In this document: positions 17,342-26,479 of the stretch, in pieces | How positions within the stretch are numbered: position 1 is the stretch's first letter | Layout of the letters: every line of letters begins with the position of its first letter | From: CAZLMG01 sp964560765 | GTDB taxonomy: Bacteria; Bdellovibrionota_B; Oligoflexia; Oligoflexales; CAZLMG01 | NCBI GenBank assembly: GCA_964560765.1 | Contig: CAZLMG010000005.1 | Coordinates: 1 to 64,000 of the forward strand | Direction: 5' to 3' | DNA: 64,000 nucleotides | Notes under the pieces: generated by a model | Database searches by the model: none | The model's input: the letters and a program-made list of their open reading frames with translations, nothing else | Told to the model about the DNA's origin: nothing | Position numbers and translations under genes: made by a program

Positions 17342-19998
17342 GAATCCCGATAGGGAGTCTCCTTCCAAAGAACAGCCATGATAGTCAGCCGCGTCACTGC
17401 CAAAGACCCTACGCCGACCAACTCACCACCAAATGGACTGACAATTCCCGCACCTGCCGCACGAAATGAATGCCAGGCATCTGGAGGCCCCCCCACATCA
17501 AAGAATAAGCGCCACCGAATCTGTTTTGTTAACATCATTGTCGTGTCGGGGAGTGGCAAATATATTGGCCCCTCTACATTTACGTTGGCACTTCTTATAT
17601 TGCTCAGCAATGGAGCGTCCGCATCGGGTACGTCAAGTCGTAGTCTCGACTCAGACAAATCCTGCGGCCGAAAATAGGCGATGGGAGGCATACTCCCTTC
17701 GCCGCTTAGAATTCCGCCGAAGCCACGTATCGAAATGGCTGAAAGCTGCGTTAGGCTCAAGCTTAACTCGCCAGATACCATCAGGCGCTGATAGGAAAAA
17801 TCGTCTGCAAGCAAAGAAGGAGCCACCTCTCCATCGACTCCCAATTGATAACGACTGCGCGCTGATCGACTCTTTGATGAAATCGTGATCGAAGACGAAA
17901 AGGCGGCGTGCCGTGAGTTGGTAAGACCCACATTCTCTTGAATCCTCATTGATGCTGATAGGTCAACTTTAAATGAAGCCGCAAGCACGTCAGGATAGTA
18001 GATGCTAGCGCCAGATCGACGTCGCAAATAGCGATCCTGCTCAGCCTCCAGATTTACCTTTAGAGGTGTATCAGCCCACGCCCTCATGTGCCTAACGCGC
18101 AACCCGCCTCGATTGTCGGAGAAAGAAAAATGCCCCGATAGAGCTGTGCTGTGATGCAGGTACTGTAAGATTGCTGCATCAACACCAAGCGAAAATGGCT
18201 CACCCGGGCGTTTAAATGGATACGGAATCCAGGCGATGGTGTAGCCATCATCTGCCAGGCGATTAGCAGATCCGGGCAGAAACTGAACGCTGCTTATCTC
18301 GGTCGAATTGTTAAACCGATCGCGGTCGTAATTCAGCCTCTCTGGATCAATAACAGCAACCTCAGGTCGAGTCTCAGTGACCACCTCCGCAACCATCTTG
18401 CCTGGTCCATCACTGCGGGCTCTGCTGCGATAGACTCGCCCAGCCTCGTCAGAAATTTGGACCTCCACGGGGGAATGTCGACCGTCGGTGACCTCAATGT
18501 TCACTGTGGCTAAATACTGATTCTTGCCAATGGAACGGGCTTCGAATTTGGCTAGATTCAAGTCTGGCCAAAGGGCCGATTGCCACCAGTATTCAAGTGT
18601 GGTGGTGACTAGCTTGGCTTGTGACGCGCTTTGTAAACTGCTGTCGAGGGCTGCCCGCATGAACGCCGCTGGCGATATGGAATGATCGCGAAGATTTGAT
18701 GTGATGTCACGCATCAGCGTTTCAAAAGCCTGCGCCCCAATGGCGTCAAAAATTTCACGGACGGCAAAGGTGTGCCGAACAAATGCAAGCGGGTGAGTCT
18801 CCTCGTAGGCGATGGAGGTCTTGCCATCCCGACCTACAAGCGGGGTGCGAAAACCTTGACGCTGCAAAAGCGCCGCAGAAACATCCTGAATCTCGCGATA
18901 GTTGAATTGAACAGGGCTCCGGCCGGACTGAAACTTATTGAACAAGTTGAAGCGCGAGCCGTCCTTTCGTAGAACGTAGAACGCTGCAAAATCGGCAATA
19001 CCATGGTTCATCCAACTGTCGTCTATGGATGCAGGGCGGATTGCTGCCCCAAACCACTGGGCCGCAAGATTGGTCATTAAGTTCCAATGCGACCAGTTGA
19101 GCCAGTAGTTCTGCAGTGAGGCAAACAGTGATTGCTTTGGTCGCTGGATGCTGACGATCCCAGGAAGGTTAGCGCGAACCGTTTCGGATGTTTCGATAAC
19201 CGCCAATCTTGGCTCAGGAAAGTCGCCGAATAGTGTGATCATTCCCGAAATGGCCAGTTCAACGGATTGGTCGAGTTGGGAAAACTCTTGATCAGATGAA
19301 ACGTAGCTCACGGGCAATGAACCAATCCTGCCCTGCCGTCGATGCGAATCTTGAAACATAACCAGGGCGATTTCGCCACGAAGCCTTTCGGCAAAGATGC
19401 GATGATCGGATGCAGACTCATCCTGAATACCATTGGTTATTGTTTGCCAACCAGGCAGCCTATCGATGGCTAAGGTCGTTTGCACTCGATGATTCGCAAC
19501 AGACTCCGCCAGATTTTTGGGGCAACTCTGAAGCAGTAAGGGATAGAAGCCATCTAGAACGTGTGGTGACGCATCAGCGGTGCTTAGTTGGTTGATCTTG
19601 GTTCGAAATGATACTGTCACAGAACTGCGGATCGAGACATCTGCAATGCGTAAAACGGTTCCATCAAACAAAATCTCGGCTTCAGACGGGGAAGATACTT
19701 CGATAGTACCGTGCTGATTGGCGCGTGGCGGTTGTCGGGATGCGACCTCGTCAAAGCGACTTGTGGCGCGCGACCGTGAAAAATAGGTCTTATCATTGAC
19801 CGGCAGAAGGAGGCAGGTAGCTCCGCCGGGCAGGTCAGAAAAAATTGCGGAACCCTGCAATATGGGCGCTTGGGCGCTACCCCCATCTTCCCACCTAAGG
19901 TCCAGCTTCAAACGCGGGAGAGTCACGGTGGCAGCGAACGTTTTGCCGTGAAGCCCCGTGAGTGCGCTCACCACAAGCGTCGCCAGCACTATCCTCAT
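17299..19998 (-). CDS. M1-peptidase-like protein with lost zinc site and probable C-terminal beta-barrel
   Basis: 899 residues with a signal peptide (about 1-22). Residues about 290-460 follow the M1 aminopeptidase pattern, but the zinc site is gone: where HExxHxW is expected the sequence is TNLAAQWFG (309-317), and the later glutamate in the WLNEG segment is His (SWMNHGIADF, 328-337). The rest of the M1 helical pattern, including the IGAQAFETLMRDI stretch, is kept. The last roughly 300 residues are strand-rich with alternating hydrophobics and end in a typical outer-membrane barrel closing strand (PSLLIDFGSSL). A gluzincin-like pseudoenzyme exposed in the periplasm and anchored to an Omp85-like barrel is the best reading; the barrel is inferred. 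Confidence 0.6.
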   Translation of the reverse strand: MRIVLATLVVSALTGLHGKTFAATVTLPRLKLDLRWEDGGSAQAPILQGSAIFSDLPGGATCLLLPVNDKTYFSRSRATSRFDEVASRQPPRANQHGTIEVSSPSEAEILFDGTVLRIADVSIRSSVTVSFRTKINQLSTADASPHVLDGFYPLLLQSCPKNLAESVANHRVQTTLAIDRLPGWQTITNGIQDESASDHRIFAERLRGEIALVMFQDSHRRQGRIGSLPVSYVSSDQEFSQLDQSVELAISGMITLFGDFPEPRLAVIETSETVRANLPGIVSIQRPKQSLFASLQNYWLNWSHWNLMTNLAAQWFGAAIRPASIDDSWMNHGIADFAAFYVLRKDGSRFNLFNKFQSGRSPVQFNYREIQDVSAALLQRQGFRTPLVGRDGKTSIAYEETHPLAFVRHTFAVREIFDAIGAQAFETLMRDITSNLRDHSISPAAFMRAALDSSLQSASQAKLVTTTLEYWWQSALWPDLNLAKFEARSIGKNQYLATVNIEVTDGRHSPVEVQISDEAGRVYRSRARSDGPGKMVAEVVTETRPEVAVIDPERLNYDRDRFNNSTEISSVQFLPGSANRLADDGYTIAWIPYPFKRPGEPFSLGVDAAILQYLHHSTALSGHFSFSDNRGGLRVRHMRAWADTPLKVNLEAEQDRYLRRRSGASIYYPDVLAASFKVDLSASMRIQENVGLTNSRHAAFSSSITISSKSRSARSRYQLGVDGEVAPSLLADDFSYQRLMVSGELSLSLTQLSAISIRGFGGILSGEGSMPPIAYFRPQDLSESRLRLDVPDADAPLLSNIRSANVNVEGPIYLPLPDTTMMLTKQIRWRLFFDVGGPPDAWHSFRAAGAGIVSPFGGELVGVGSLAVTRLTIMAVLWKETPYRDSYAPSLLIDFGSSL

Positions 19999-20031
19999 TT
20001 GACGCGTATTCCATTAATGAAAATGTGGCGA

Positions 20032-22191
20032 CTATGCCTCGCTATCAAAAAAGCGTTTACCTGATTCGGCCTGATCTATGAGTAGCTGGCTCGGATTGAA
20101 ACGCGTCCCGTATTTGTCAGATAGAGCTCGCAATCGATCCACGATCGTCGCGGCGCCCAAGTGGTCCACATACTTAAATGGTCCACCCCAAAAAGGCGGA
20201 AAGCCGAGGCCAAAGACAGCGCCGACGTCTCCATCGTAAGCAGACTTGAGGATACCTTCCTCTAGGCAGCGAGCTGTTTCGTTCACAAACAAAAGCAAAC
20301 AGCGATCCACGATCTCGTCAGAACTTAGGCTGGAAGTCGGCGCTTTGCCGTGAAAAAGTAGAGGGTAAATGGACTCATCCGGCGCGCCCTTCTTTCCGCC
20401 TTCATACGTGTAAAATCCTTTGCTGTTTTTTCGGCCAAGACGTCCGGACTCGCCGATGCGAGCGAAGGACTCTGGAATCGAGAATCGCTGCGGGAACGCT
20501 TTGGCGACGGTATCCAGAACATGGGAGCCGACGTCGATTCCAACTTCATCAATAAGTGTAATGGGACCAACCGGAAATCCAAACTCGGTAAGGGAGCGAT
20601 CGATAATTTCGATGCGAATTCCTTCAGCAAGAATCAGAGCGGCCTCGTTGAGGTAAAAAGCAAGCGCTCGGGTTGTATAAAATCCCGGACTATCTTTCAC
20701 TACAATCACCTGTTTTCCCATCGTTTGTCCGAGTTCGAACGCTCGACCCAAACACCACTCAGCCGTCTTTTCTGTAGCAACGATCTCCAGTAAGGGCATC
20801 TTCTCAACGGGTGAAAAAAAGTGCATCCCGAGAACTCGTTCAGGATGATTTGAATCTTTGGCGATATCCGCAATGGGAATGGCAGAAGTATTGCTGGCGA
20901 AGATCAGCTTGTCGTTACCTAATGACTCTATTTGACCAAGAATCTTCTTTTTCAGGCCAAGATCCTCGAACACGGCCTCAATAACCACATCGCATTGTCC
21001 AAAGCCCACAGGGCTCAGTCCTGGCGAGATGTGCGCCATGTGCTGTTCAACTTGATATGGCTTGATGCGTTTACGTTTCAATTTCTTAACAAAATATTCA
21101 CGAGCATGCGCTAACCCACGACCGATGGCCTCCTTATTTGGGTCAGAGATTCTTGTGCGAACCCCCCGATCAGATAAGACAGTCGCAATGCCCATCCCCA
21201 TTAACCCGGCACCGACAATACCAACGCATTGAGGTCTGGCTGTTCCGCAGTGTTCTTTAAGTTGCGCTTTATACTCATTCTTCTTTGCGGCTGTCGTCGC
21301 ATGAAACAGGTGTATCAAGCTCTGACATTCCTTGGTGACGGCCAGCTCACCAAAGATTTTAGCCTCGAGTTCTAGCCCTTTTTCCAGGCGCTTGTCGAAA
21401 CCCCCAAAGACAGACTCTAACGCCCGGTACGCAGCGGGATAAAAGCCCTTGGTATTCTTGTCCACCATCTCGCGGGCTTTTTTATGCATCACACTACGGC
21501 CAATTGGGTTGCCTTCCATCGCCCAGCGTGGCAGGTCACCTGAAACTGGCGAGGAACTCAGTAGCGATCGCTGACTGGACCGACGCTTTAATGCAAACTT
21601 CTTGGCCTCTGATAGCAGCAAGTGGGGTGGAACACTGGCATCAGCTAAACCGATTTTAAGTGACTTGCGGGCATCGAGACGCTTGCCGGTCAGAATCATG
21701 TCCAGCCCAGCTTGAATTCCTACCAATCTAGGTAGGCGCTGAGTTCCCCCCGCGCCTGGGATCAAGCCCAGCTGAATTTCTGGCAAAGCTAACTTAGTTG
21801 ATTCATGGTCGGTGACGACGCGCCAGGTGCATGCCAGCGACATCTCGAGGCCTCCACCCAAACACTGCCCGTGAATCGCTGCGACCGTCGGCACCTTGAG
21901 CTGGGAAATCTTTTGAAAAAGGCTACCCAGCACTTGTGCGCCCTGCATCGCCTCTTCCGCGCGCTTAAAGCGAGCAAACTCGTTGATATCAGCGCCAAGA
22001 ATAAAATGGTCTTCCCGGCCACTGATAAATACAACTCCTTTGATGCTTTGATCGGACGCAATTTCGTCAAGAAGCGCGCTCATTTCATGGATGACGCTTT
22101 CCGAAAAGGTGTTCACTTCTGGGCTAGGGCGCAAAAATGAGACCACTTTGACGCCGTCAGACTCGTTTGCTACATGGAAATATTTTGTCAT
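20032..22191 (-). CDS. fadJ: fatty acid oxidation complex alpha subunit (enoyl-CoA hydratase / 3-hydroxyacyl-CoA dehydrogenase)
   Basis: 719 residues. The N-terminal crotonase domain (about 1-190) has the oxyanion-hole segment HFILGADINEF and the catalytic glutamates in GQCLGGGLEMSLACTWR and LPEIQLGLIPGAGGTQRLPR, quoted as separate pieces. The 3-hydroxyacyl-CoA dehydrogenase part has the NAD fold VGIVGAGLMGMGIA, the catalytic HFFSPVEKMPLLEIV and the C-terminal GFPVGPITLIDEVG. The complex performs two steps of beta-oxidation. The ATG at 22191 has GGAG 7 nt upstream; a 36-residue longer frame lacks support. It overlaps nothing and lies 13 nt after fadI, the fadIJ order of E. coli. Confidence 0.9.
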   Translation of the reverse strand: MTKYFHVANESDGVKVVSFLRPSPEVNTFSESVIHEMSALLDEIASDQSIKGVVFISGREDHFILGADINEFARFKRAEEAMQGAQVLGSLFQKISQLKVPTVAAIHGQCLGGGLEMSLACTWRVVTDHESTKLALPEIQLGLIPGAGGTQRLPRLVGIQAGLDMILTGKRLDARKSLKIGLADASVPPHLLLSEAKKFALKRRSSQRSLLSSSPVSGDLPRWAMEGNPIGRSVMHKKAREMVDKNTKGFYPAAYRALESVFGGFDKRLEKGLELEAKIFGELAVTKECQSLIHLFHATTAAKKNEYKAQLKEHCGTARPQCVGIVGAGLMGMGIATVLSDRGVRTRISDPNKEAIGRGLAHAREYFVKKLKRKRIKPYQVEQHMAHISPGLSPVGFGQCDVVIEAVFEDLGLKKKILGQIESLGNDKLIFASNTSAIPIADIAKDSNHPERVLGMHFFSPVEKMPLLEIVATEKTAEWCLGRAFELGQTMGKQVIVVKDSPGFYTTRALAFYLNEAALILAEGIRIEIIDRSLTEFGFPVGPITLIDEVGIDVGSHVLDTVAKAFPQRFSIPESFARIGESGRLGRKNSKGFYTYEGGKKGAPDESIYPLLFHGKAPTSSLSSDEIVDRCLLLFVNETARCLEEGILKSAYDGDVGAVFGLGFPPFWGGPFKYVDHLGAATIVDRLRALSDKYGTRFNPSQLLIDQAESGKRFFDSEA

Positions 22192-22204
22192 GACTGTGCT
22201 CCGC

Positions 22205-23527
22205 TTATGCCAACGACTCAAGTAACATTGCGCCCGCCAATCCACCTGCGGCGCAAATGGCAATGACCCCCAATCCCCCACCCGCACGCTGCAGCTCATG
22301 GCTCAGTGTTATGGCCATGCGTGCTCCTGTTGCCCCGAAGGGATGGCCGATGGCGATGGCTCCTCCATTAACATTGAGAATTTCATCGGGTACTTCGCCG
22401 AATCCCGAGCTGTCGCCAAAGTGCTGGTTCATAAAATCCTTAGAGGCCATAGCTTGCGTGCAGCTCAATACTTGTGCTGCGAAGGCCTCGTGAATCTCAA
22501 ATCGCTTGATGTCGCGAATCCCCAACCCATTCTTCTTAAGCAATAAAGGAATTGCGATTGCGGGCCCAATCAGTAATTGCGGATTGGGCTGTACACCAAC
22601 AAAGACCATATCGCGGATTCGTGCTTTGGGTTTCAATCCAGCAGATTCAGCTGTTTTACGGTCGAAAATGAGGGTGGCGGCAGCACCATCCGTTAGCGGC
22701 GAGGCATTTCCGGCGGTGATTGTGCCATACTTCTTATCGAATGCTGGGCGCAGAGTTGACAGCGCCTCCACTGTGGTATCGTGTCTCACAATGTTGTCTT
22801 TGTCGATGCAGGTCCTGTAAGACGGAGCTGGCCAAACGGGAATGATTTCTTGCTCAAAAAATCCTGACGACTGCGCTCTGGCGGCTCGTTGGTGGGATCT
22901 TAGGGCAAAGGCATCCTGTGCTTCTCGGGTGATACCGTTGAGCTTAGCCATCATTTCGCCATGTTCACCCATGGAAAATCCAGTCAGAGGCTCCGTTAAG
23001 CCAGGGGGCCTTGGCAGCCATGCTTTAGCAGAGAACTTCGAGAGCAATCCCAATTTTGCGGAGGCACTCTTGGCTTTGTTTAGCGATAGGAGAAACTTGC
23101 GTGCTTCGCGCGAATAGACGATCGGCACATCACTGAGGCATTCGACGCCGCCAGCGATAAAGGCCTGGCCGCTGCCAAAGGCAATCGACTTTGCCGCGTC
23201 TGCAATCGCTTGCAAGCTGCTGGCGCAAGCACGAGTCAACGTATACCCGCCAATGTGGTCGGGTAGTCCAAGATTGATAATGGCATCTCTTGCCACATTT
23301 GGGTTCTGGGGCGCCGGGATAACCGTCCCCCCTATGATCTCGTCAATTAGCATCGGATCGAAATCGTTACGGCGGACGAGTGCTTCGATTGCCGAGGAGA
23401 ACAGGCCGAGAGTGTTGTAGTCCTCAAAGACACCGAAAGACTTCACAAAGGGCGTTCGGACCCCATCTACCAAGACGGGCTCGCGGCTGCCGGAAGCTAC
23501 GGGTATTCGATAGATTTTTTGCGACAT
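22205..23527 (-). CDS. fadI: acetyl-CoA C-acyltransferase (3-ketoacyl-CoA thiolase)
   Basis: Thiolase that cleaves 3-ketoacyl-CoA in the last step of beta-oxidation. 440 residues, as usual for FadI. The nucleophilic Cys is in TRACASSLQAIADA, the histidine in IHEAFAAQVL, the glycine-rich NVNGGAIAIGHPFGATGAR and the second catalytic Cys region in AICAAGGLAGAM. A substrate-loop methionine segment (MGEHGEMMAKLNGI) is present. The ATG has GGAG 7 nt upstream, and a good sigma70-like promoter lies just above it. It forms an operon with fadJ. Confidence 0.9.
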   Translation of the reverse strand: MSQKIYRIPVASGSREPVLVDGVRTPFVKSFGVFEDYNTLGLFSSAIEALVRRNDFDPMLIDEIIGGTVIPAPQNPNVARDAIINLGLPDHIGGYTLTRACASSLQAIADAAKSIAFGSGQAFIAGGVECLSDVPIVYSREARKFLLSLNKAKSASAKLGLLSKFSAKAWLPRPPGLTEPLTGFSMGEHGEMMAKLNGITREAQDAFALRSHQRAARAQSSGFFEQEIIPVWPAPSYRTCIDKDNIVRHDTTVEALSTLRPAFDKKYGTITAGNASPLTDGAAATLIFDRKTAESAGLKPKARIRDMVFVGVQPNPQLLIGPAIAIPLLLKKNGLGIRDIKRFEIHEAFAAQVLSCTQAMASKDFMNQHFGDSSGFGEVPDEILNVNGGAIAIGHPFGATGARMAITLSHELQRAGGGLGVIAICAAGGLAGAMLLESLA

Positions 23528-23557
23528 GGAACAGCTCCACTAAGCGCGATCGTTCTA

Positions 23558-23585
23558 AGTGTAGAGGTGGATCGCTGTAGATCAA
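23558..23585 (-). promoter_or_regulatory. sigma70-like promoter of fadIJ
   Basis: On the minus strand a TTGATC hexamer (23585-23580) and a TACACT hexamer (23563-23558) are separated by 16 nt. The -10 lies about 30 nt before the fadI start, a suitable distance. No clear FadR- or PsrA-type palindrome was identified by eye. Confidence 0.45.
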
Positions 23586-23771
23586 ATAAAAAAACCAACC
23601 GAATCGTCTGCCAAAACGGGGCGCTGCATTTGACGGCGCAGAGTTCAGCCAACGAGTTGAGCCGGCGCTGGGGCTCATGAGATAATTACCTTAGCAAAAA
23701 CTTTCACAATTCGCACTTTATCCTGCTGCACAGTTTTTCAACAATGCCAGCCACCTAAAGGCAAATTACCC

Positions 23772-25997
23772 ATGATTCGTGTAGCGAGCATTATCACATC
23801 CTGGATTGTCTTGATCATCGCTTGTAGCAAAGAGGGCAACACGGGCGATCATGGCCCCCTCCCATTGCCAGAGCCGACGCCTGCGCCCAGTGCTGAGCCG
23901 CCCACCTCCGATACGGGTGTGGGTCTGGCACTTACGGTTGCGCCAAGTCCAAAGCAGACACGCTGCGCTGCGAACTTAGAGATTCTTGACCCCTGGCGCC
24001 GCGTTCCATCATTTCGATTGGATGGCTCTTCAGAGGAGTGGATGGGCGCAGGGCCAGTGGCGCAAGACCCGGACGGTGATTCAAGAGTGGGCGATATTAT
24101 AGCCATACGAACCGGCACGACTTTGAGCCATCGCGCTGAGCAGTTTGCCGGCCTCATATCTTTCCGGCAGGATTTCGTTGGGAGCTTGGTATTTTGGGAG
24201 TTTGGAGTAACCTCAACTATCGGGACAAACGTCTCGACTCAGACCACGCGAAGATTCAAATCAGACGGGCGAAACCTTTGGGTTTATGATTTTGAAACAG
24301 AGCAGTACTTAGATCCTCATCCCTTGCGCGGATCTGTTGCGTCATCAGCTGAGCACATTGAGTTCGCCATACCTATGCTTCAACTCGAGGGGGTCTTTCT
24401 CCATCAGTCGTGGTTTATGCGTGCCTGGACCGAACTTGCTGAGAACGGTGATGCACTCGATGAGATGGGAGCCGCTTTTTTTACCGGGAAGGCGCCGACC
24501 GTCGCATTGCCAAGTCATAAGCAATGCTTAGCAAGTCGGATAGGTGGCAGCCAGCTGGTGTTTTCCGAGTTGGTGTTTCCCGGTGTTGATCAGGAATTGG
24601 CCGATAGAATCCTGGGGCTGGGACGCACTGCTTTTGAGGCCGTATTTTCGGCTTTCGATCGGCAAAAGCTTTCGGTGTCGCAATTGGGAGTTGTTGTTAG
24701 CCCGGACGATCGGTTCGATCAATCCTCGCCCGTATTTCGGCCAAGAGATCGATCGCGGCTGTATCGAGAACTCAGGCTACCCGCGAATCTATACGCAGAT
24801 TCATCAATCCTCTACGAGCGCGACAAGGTCATACTAGCCAAGTCGATCATGCACTTTGCACATCTTTTTCTCGATTCGATTTATCCGCAGGCCCCCACCC
24901 ACTTGCGAGGTCTGCTGGTGGCGATGATCGTTGACGAAATACTGAGGGTTCGGCTGGGCGATGCGTTCTTTTTGGTCAGCTCCATGGACGACTCGCACGA
25001 ATTTCGTCTTTCTGATGATGCCGCCGCACCCAAAAGTTTGCTCGAATGGATGGATGCGTTTGTCGAAACTGAGCCAGTCGCTCCTCGGCAATGGTCGAAG
25101 TATGCTGCCAAAGTTCAGGGTCTGGCGCACATCCTTGCCAGCCGAATACGCTCGGACCAGGTTGTTCGGGTCGTTTCTCAATTGGCGTCCGACGGCCCAT
25201 ACATTAGTGAGCACACGGAAAATCTCTTTATCGAATTGATCGGGAAGGAGCTGGGCACTGAGCCAGGCGAGGGGCCATTCGCAGCTTGCTGGAGTGGGTG
25301 GCTATTGCCAGGAAGCTATCATGCGAATTGCGCTCCGAATCAGCTCGCTGATCCGGATTCTGATGGTATTCCATCGTACCTGGAAGCGGTGATCGGCAGT
25401 GATCCTCATAAGCTCGACACCGATGGCGATGGCTGGACCGACTATGCCGAATTTCTGATGCGCAAGGATCCAAGATCAAAAGCATCAACTCCAGATCTTA
25501 TCGTTGCCGATGGCCACTTTGGTGATTGGCAAGCTCTTCTGCCCAACAAGGTTTCTGTTGATGTGGGCATCATGTCTTCGGAATGTCCTGCGGCAGCGGA
25601 CATCACGCATTTTGCGGGACTGCTAAGTGGTACGCGACTGGTCATTGCCGCGATCGCTCGAGATCTTTGGGAAACGGAACCGCGCGTGCGCTGGGAATCG
25701 CTAGTTGAGGCGCAAACGCGGCAGGGACTGAGACGGTTTACCTTTCGCACCATCAGTGGATCCACAGATTTTGAGGTGCGCGACACGAACACCGGCGAGT
25801 TGCTGAAAGTCGTGCGCAATACCATTCCCATGGGTATGCAGTCGGTGGAATGGGTCATTGATTTTGGGGTTGAAGGATTGGCGTTAGACGATATCAGCGC
25901 GAAAAATGTCCGTTTTCGAGTGCAGACGGTCTACGAGCGAACTGACAGGCTAATCTGTGACGACACGGCTTGGACAACGCCACTCACTCAGCGTTAG
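23772..25997 (+). CDS. large TSP3-repeat lipoprotein
   Basis: 741 residues, function unknown. A lipoprotein signal with the lipobox LIIACS (Cys near residue 18) is followed by a Pro-rich linker (PLPEPTPAPSAEPPTS). The mature part has a beta-sandwich-like region with IEFAIPMLQLEG, resembling carbohydrate-binding or DOMON-like folds, a helical middle, and two thrombospondin-type-3 calcium motifs (about 525-565): DPDSDGIPSYLE and DTDGDGWTDYAE. A second sandwich-like region repeats the theme near the C-terminus (QSVEWVIDFGVEGLALDD). It is probably anchored in the outer membrane. Its stop overlaps the convergent PilZ gene by 4 nt. Confidence 0.75.
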   Translation: MIRVASIITSWIVLIIACSKEGNTGDHGPLPLPEPTPAPSAEPPTSDTGVGLALTVAPSPKQTRCAANLEILDPWRRVPSFRLDGSSEEWMGAGPVAQDPDGDSRVGDIIAIRTGTTLSHRAEQFAGLISFRQDFVGSLVFWEFGVTSTIGTNVSTQTTRRFKSDGRNLWVYDFETEQYLDPHPLRGSVASSAEHIEFAIPMLQLEGVFLHQSWFMRAWTELAENGDALDEMGAAFFTGKAPTVALPSHKQCLASRIGGSQLVFSELVFPGVDQELADRILGLGRTAFEAVFSAFDRQKLSVSQLGVVVSPDDRFDQSSPVFRPRDRSRLYRELRLPANLYADSSILYERDKVILAKSIMHFAHLFLDSIYPQAPTHLRGLLVAMIVDEILRVRLGDAFFLVSSMDDSHEFRLSDDAAAPKSLLEWMDAFVETEPVAPRQWSKYAAKVQGLAHILASRIRSDQVVRVVSQLASDGPYISEHTENLFIELIGKELGTEPGEGPFAACWSGWLLPGSYHANCAPNQLADPDSDGIPSYLEAVIGSDPHKLDTDGDGWTDYAEFLMRKDPRSKASTPDLIVADGHFGDWQALLPNKVSVDVGIMSSECPAAADITHFAGLLSGTRLVIAAIARDLWETEPRVRWESLVEAQTRQGLRRFTFRTISGSTDFEVRDTNTGELLKVVRNTIPMGMQSVEWVIDFGVEGLALDDISAKNVRFRVQTVYERTDRLICDDTAWTTPLTQR

Positions 25998-26374
25998 GCT
26001 AATGCACCTCGGTCATTGAGCGCGGCAACAAGTTGCTCGACGATGAGGCGTTCCTGTGGAGTGAGATTCAAGAAAACGCCGCCAATTCGCCGGCGCCTCT
26101 CGTCGTACCACTTTACTTCCACTTTACAGGTGAACTTGTACGGAGCAAAAATCCCCAGCGGCGATAGTGGTATTGTTAGCCATAACGTTTGGCCTGGGTG
26201 AGCGCTGGTCTCTCCCGTGAACTCGATCTTGAATCCACTGAGACTGATGTCAAGTAGTACGGCGCTGTGTGCTAAGAAGGGGATGAAACGGACTCGCCGC
26301 ACCTCGACAAGCGCGTGCGAAACATATCGCTGAGGGCGCTCGGACGAAGGCTGCTTCGGTTCGTTGGTTGTCAC
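25994..26374 (-). CDS. PilZ-domain protein
   Basis: 126 residues, essentially one PilZ domain. The second c-di-GMP signature (D/N)xSxxG is present as DISLSGFKIEF (residues 42-52). The first, RxxxR, is not canonical: only RPQRYVSH is found at 13-20, so nucleotide binding is uncertain. Strands continue through LWLTIPLSPLG and GGVFLNLTP. The GTG start is well set by AAGGAG 7 nt upstream. On the minus strand a TATAAT hexamer (26412-26407) lies close above. PilZ proteins act as c-di-GMP effectors on motility, envelope or polysaccharide functions; the target is unknown. Confidence 0.8.
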   Translation of the reverse strand: MTTNEPKQPSSERPQRYVSHALVEVRRVRFIPFLAHSAVLLDISLSGFKIEFTGETSAHPGQTLWLTIPLSPLGIFAPYKFTCKVEVKWYDERRRRIGGVFLNLTPQERLIVEQLVAALNDRGALA

Positions 26375-26406
26375 CCCGGTACTCCTTGTGTGATAAAATG
26401 ATAACT

Positions 26407-26412
26407 ATTATA
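26407..26412 (-). promoter_or_regulatory. consensus -10 hexamer in the pilZ/glpD-like divergent gap
   Basis: TATAAT on the minus strand, 33 nt before the PilZ GTG. No matching -35 was found at 16-18 nt, so only the -10 is claimed. The surrounding 40 bp are strongly AT-rich, and the gap must hold promoters for both divergent genes. Confidence 0.35.
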
Positions 26413-26479
26413 GATATCTAGATCTAACCACAGATCGACAGGTGCGAGCAAGTCAAGCACCCAACAGCGAGTAGATTTC

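Noticed and set aside
20032..20034. Possible loss of function of fadJ by the short gap to the M1-like gene
   Set aside because: The C-terminal motif and length of FadJ are normal; the 33-nt gap is ordinary.
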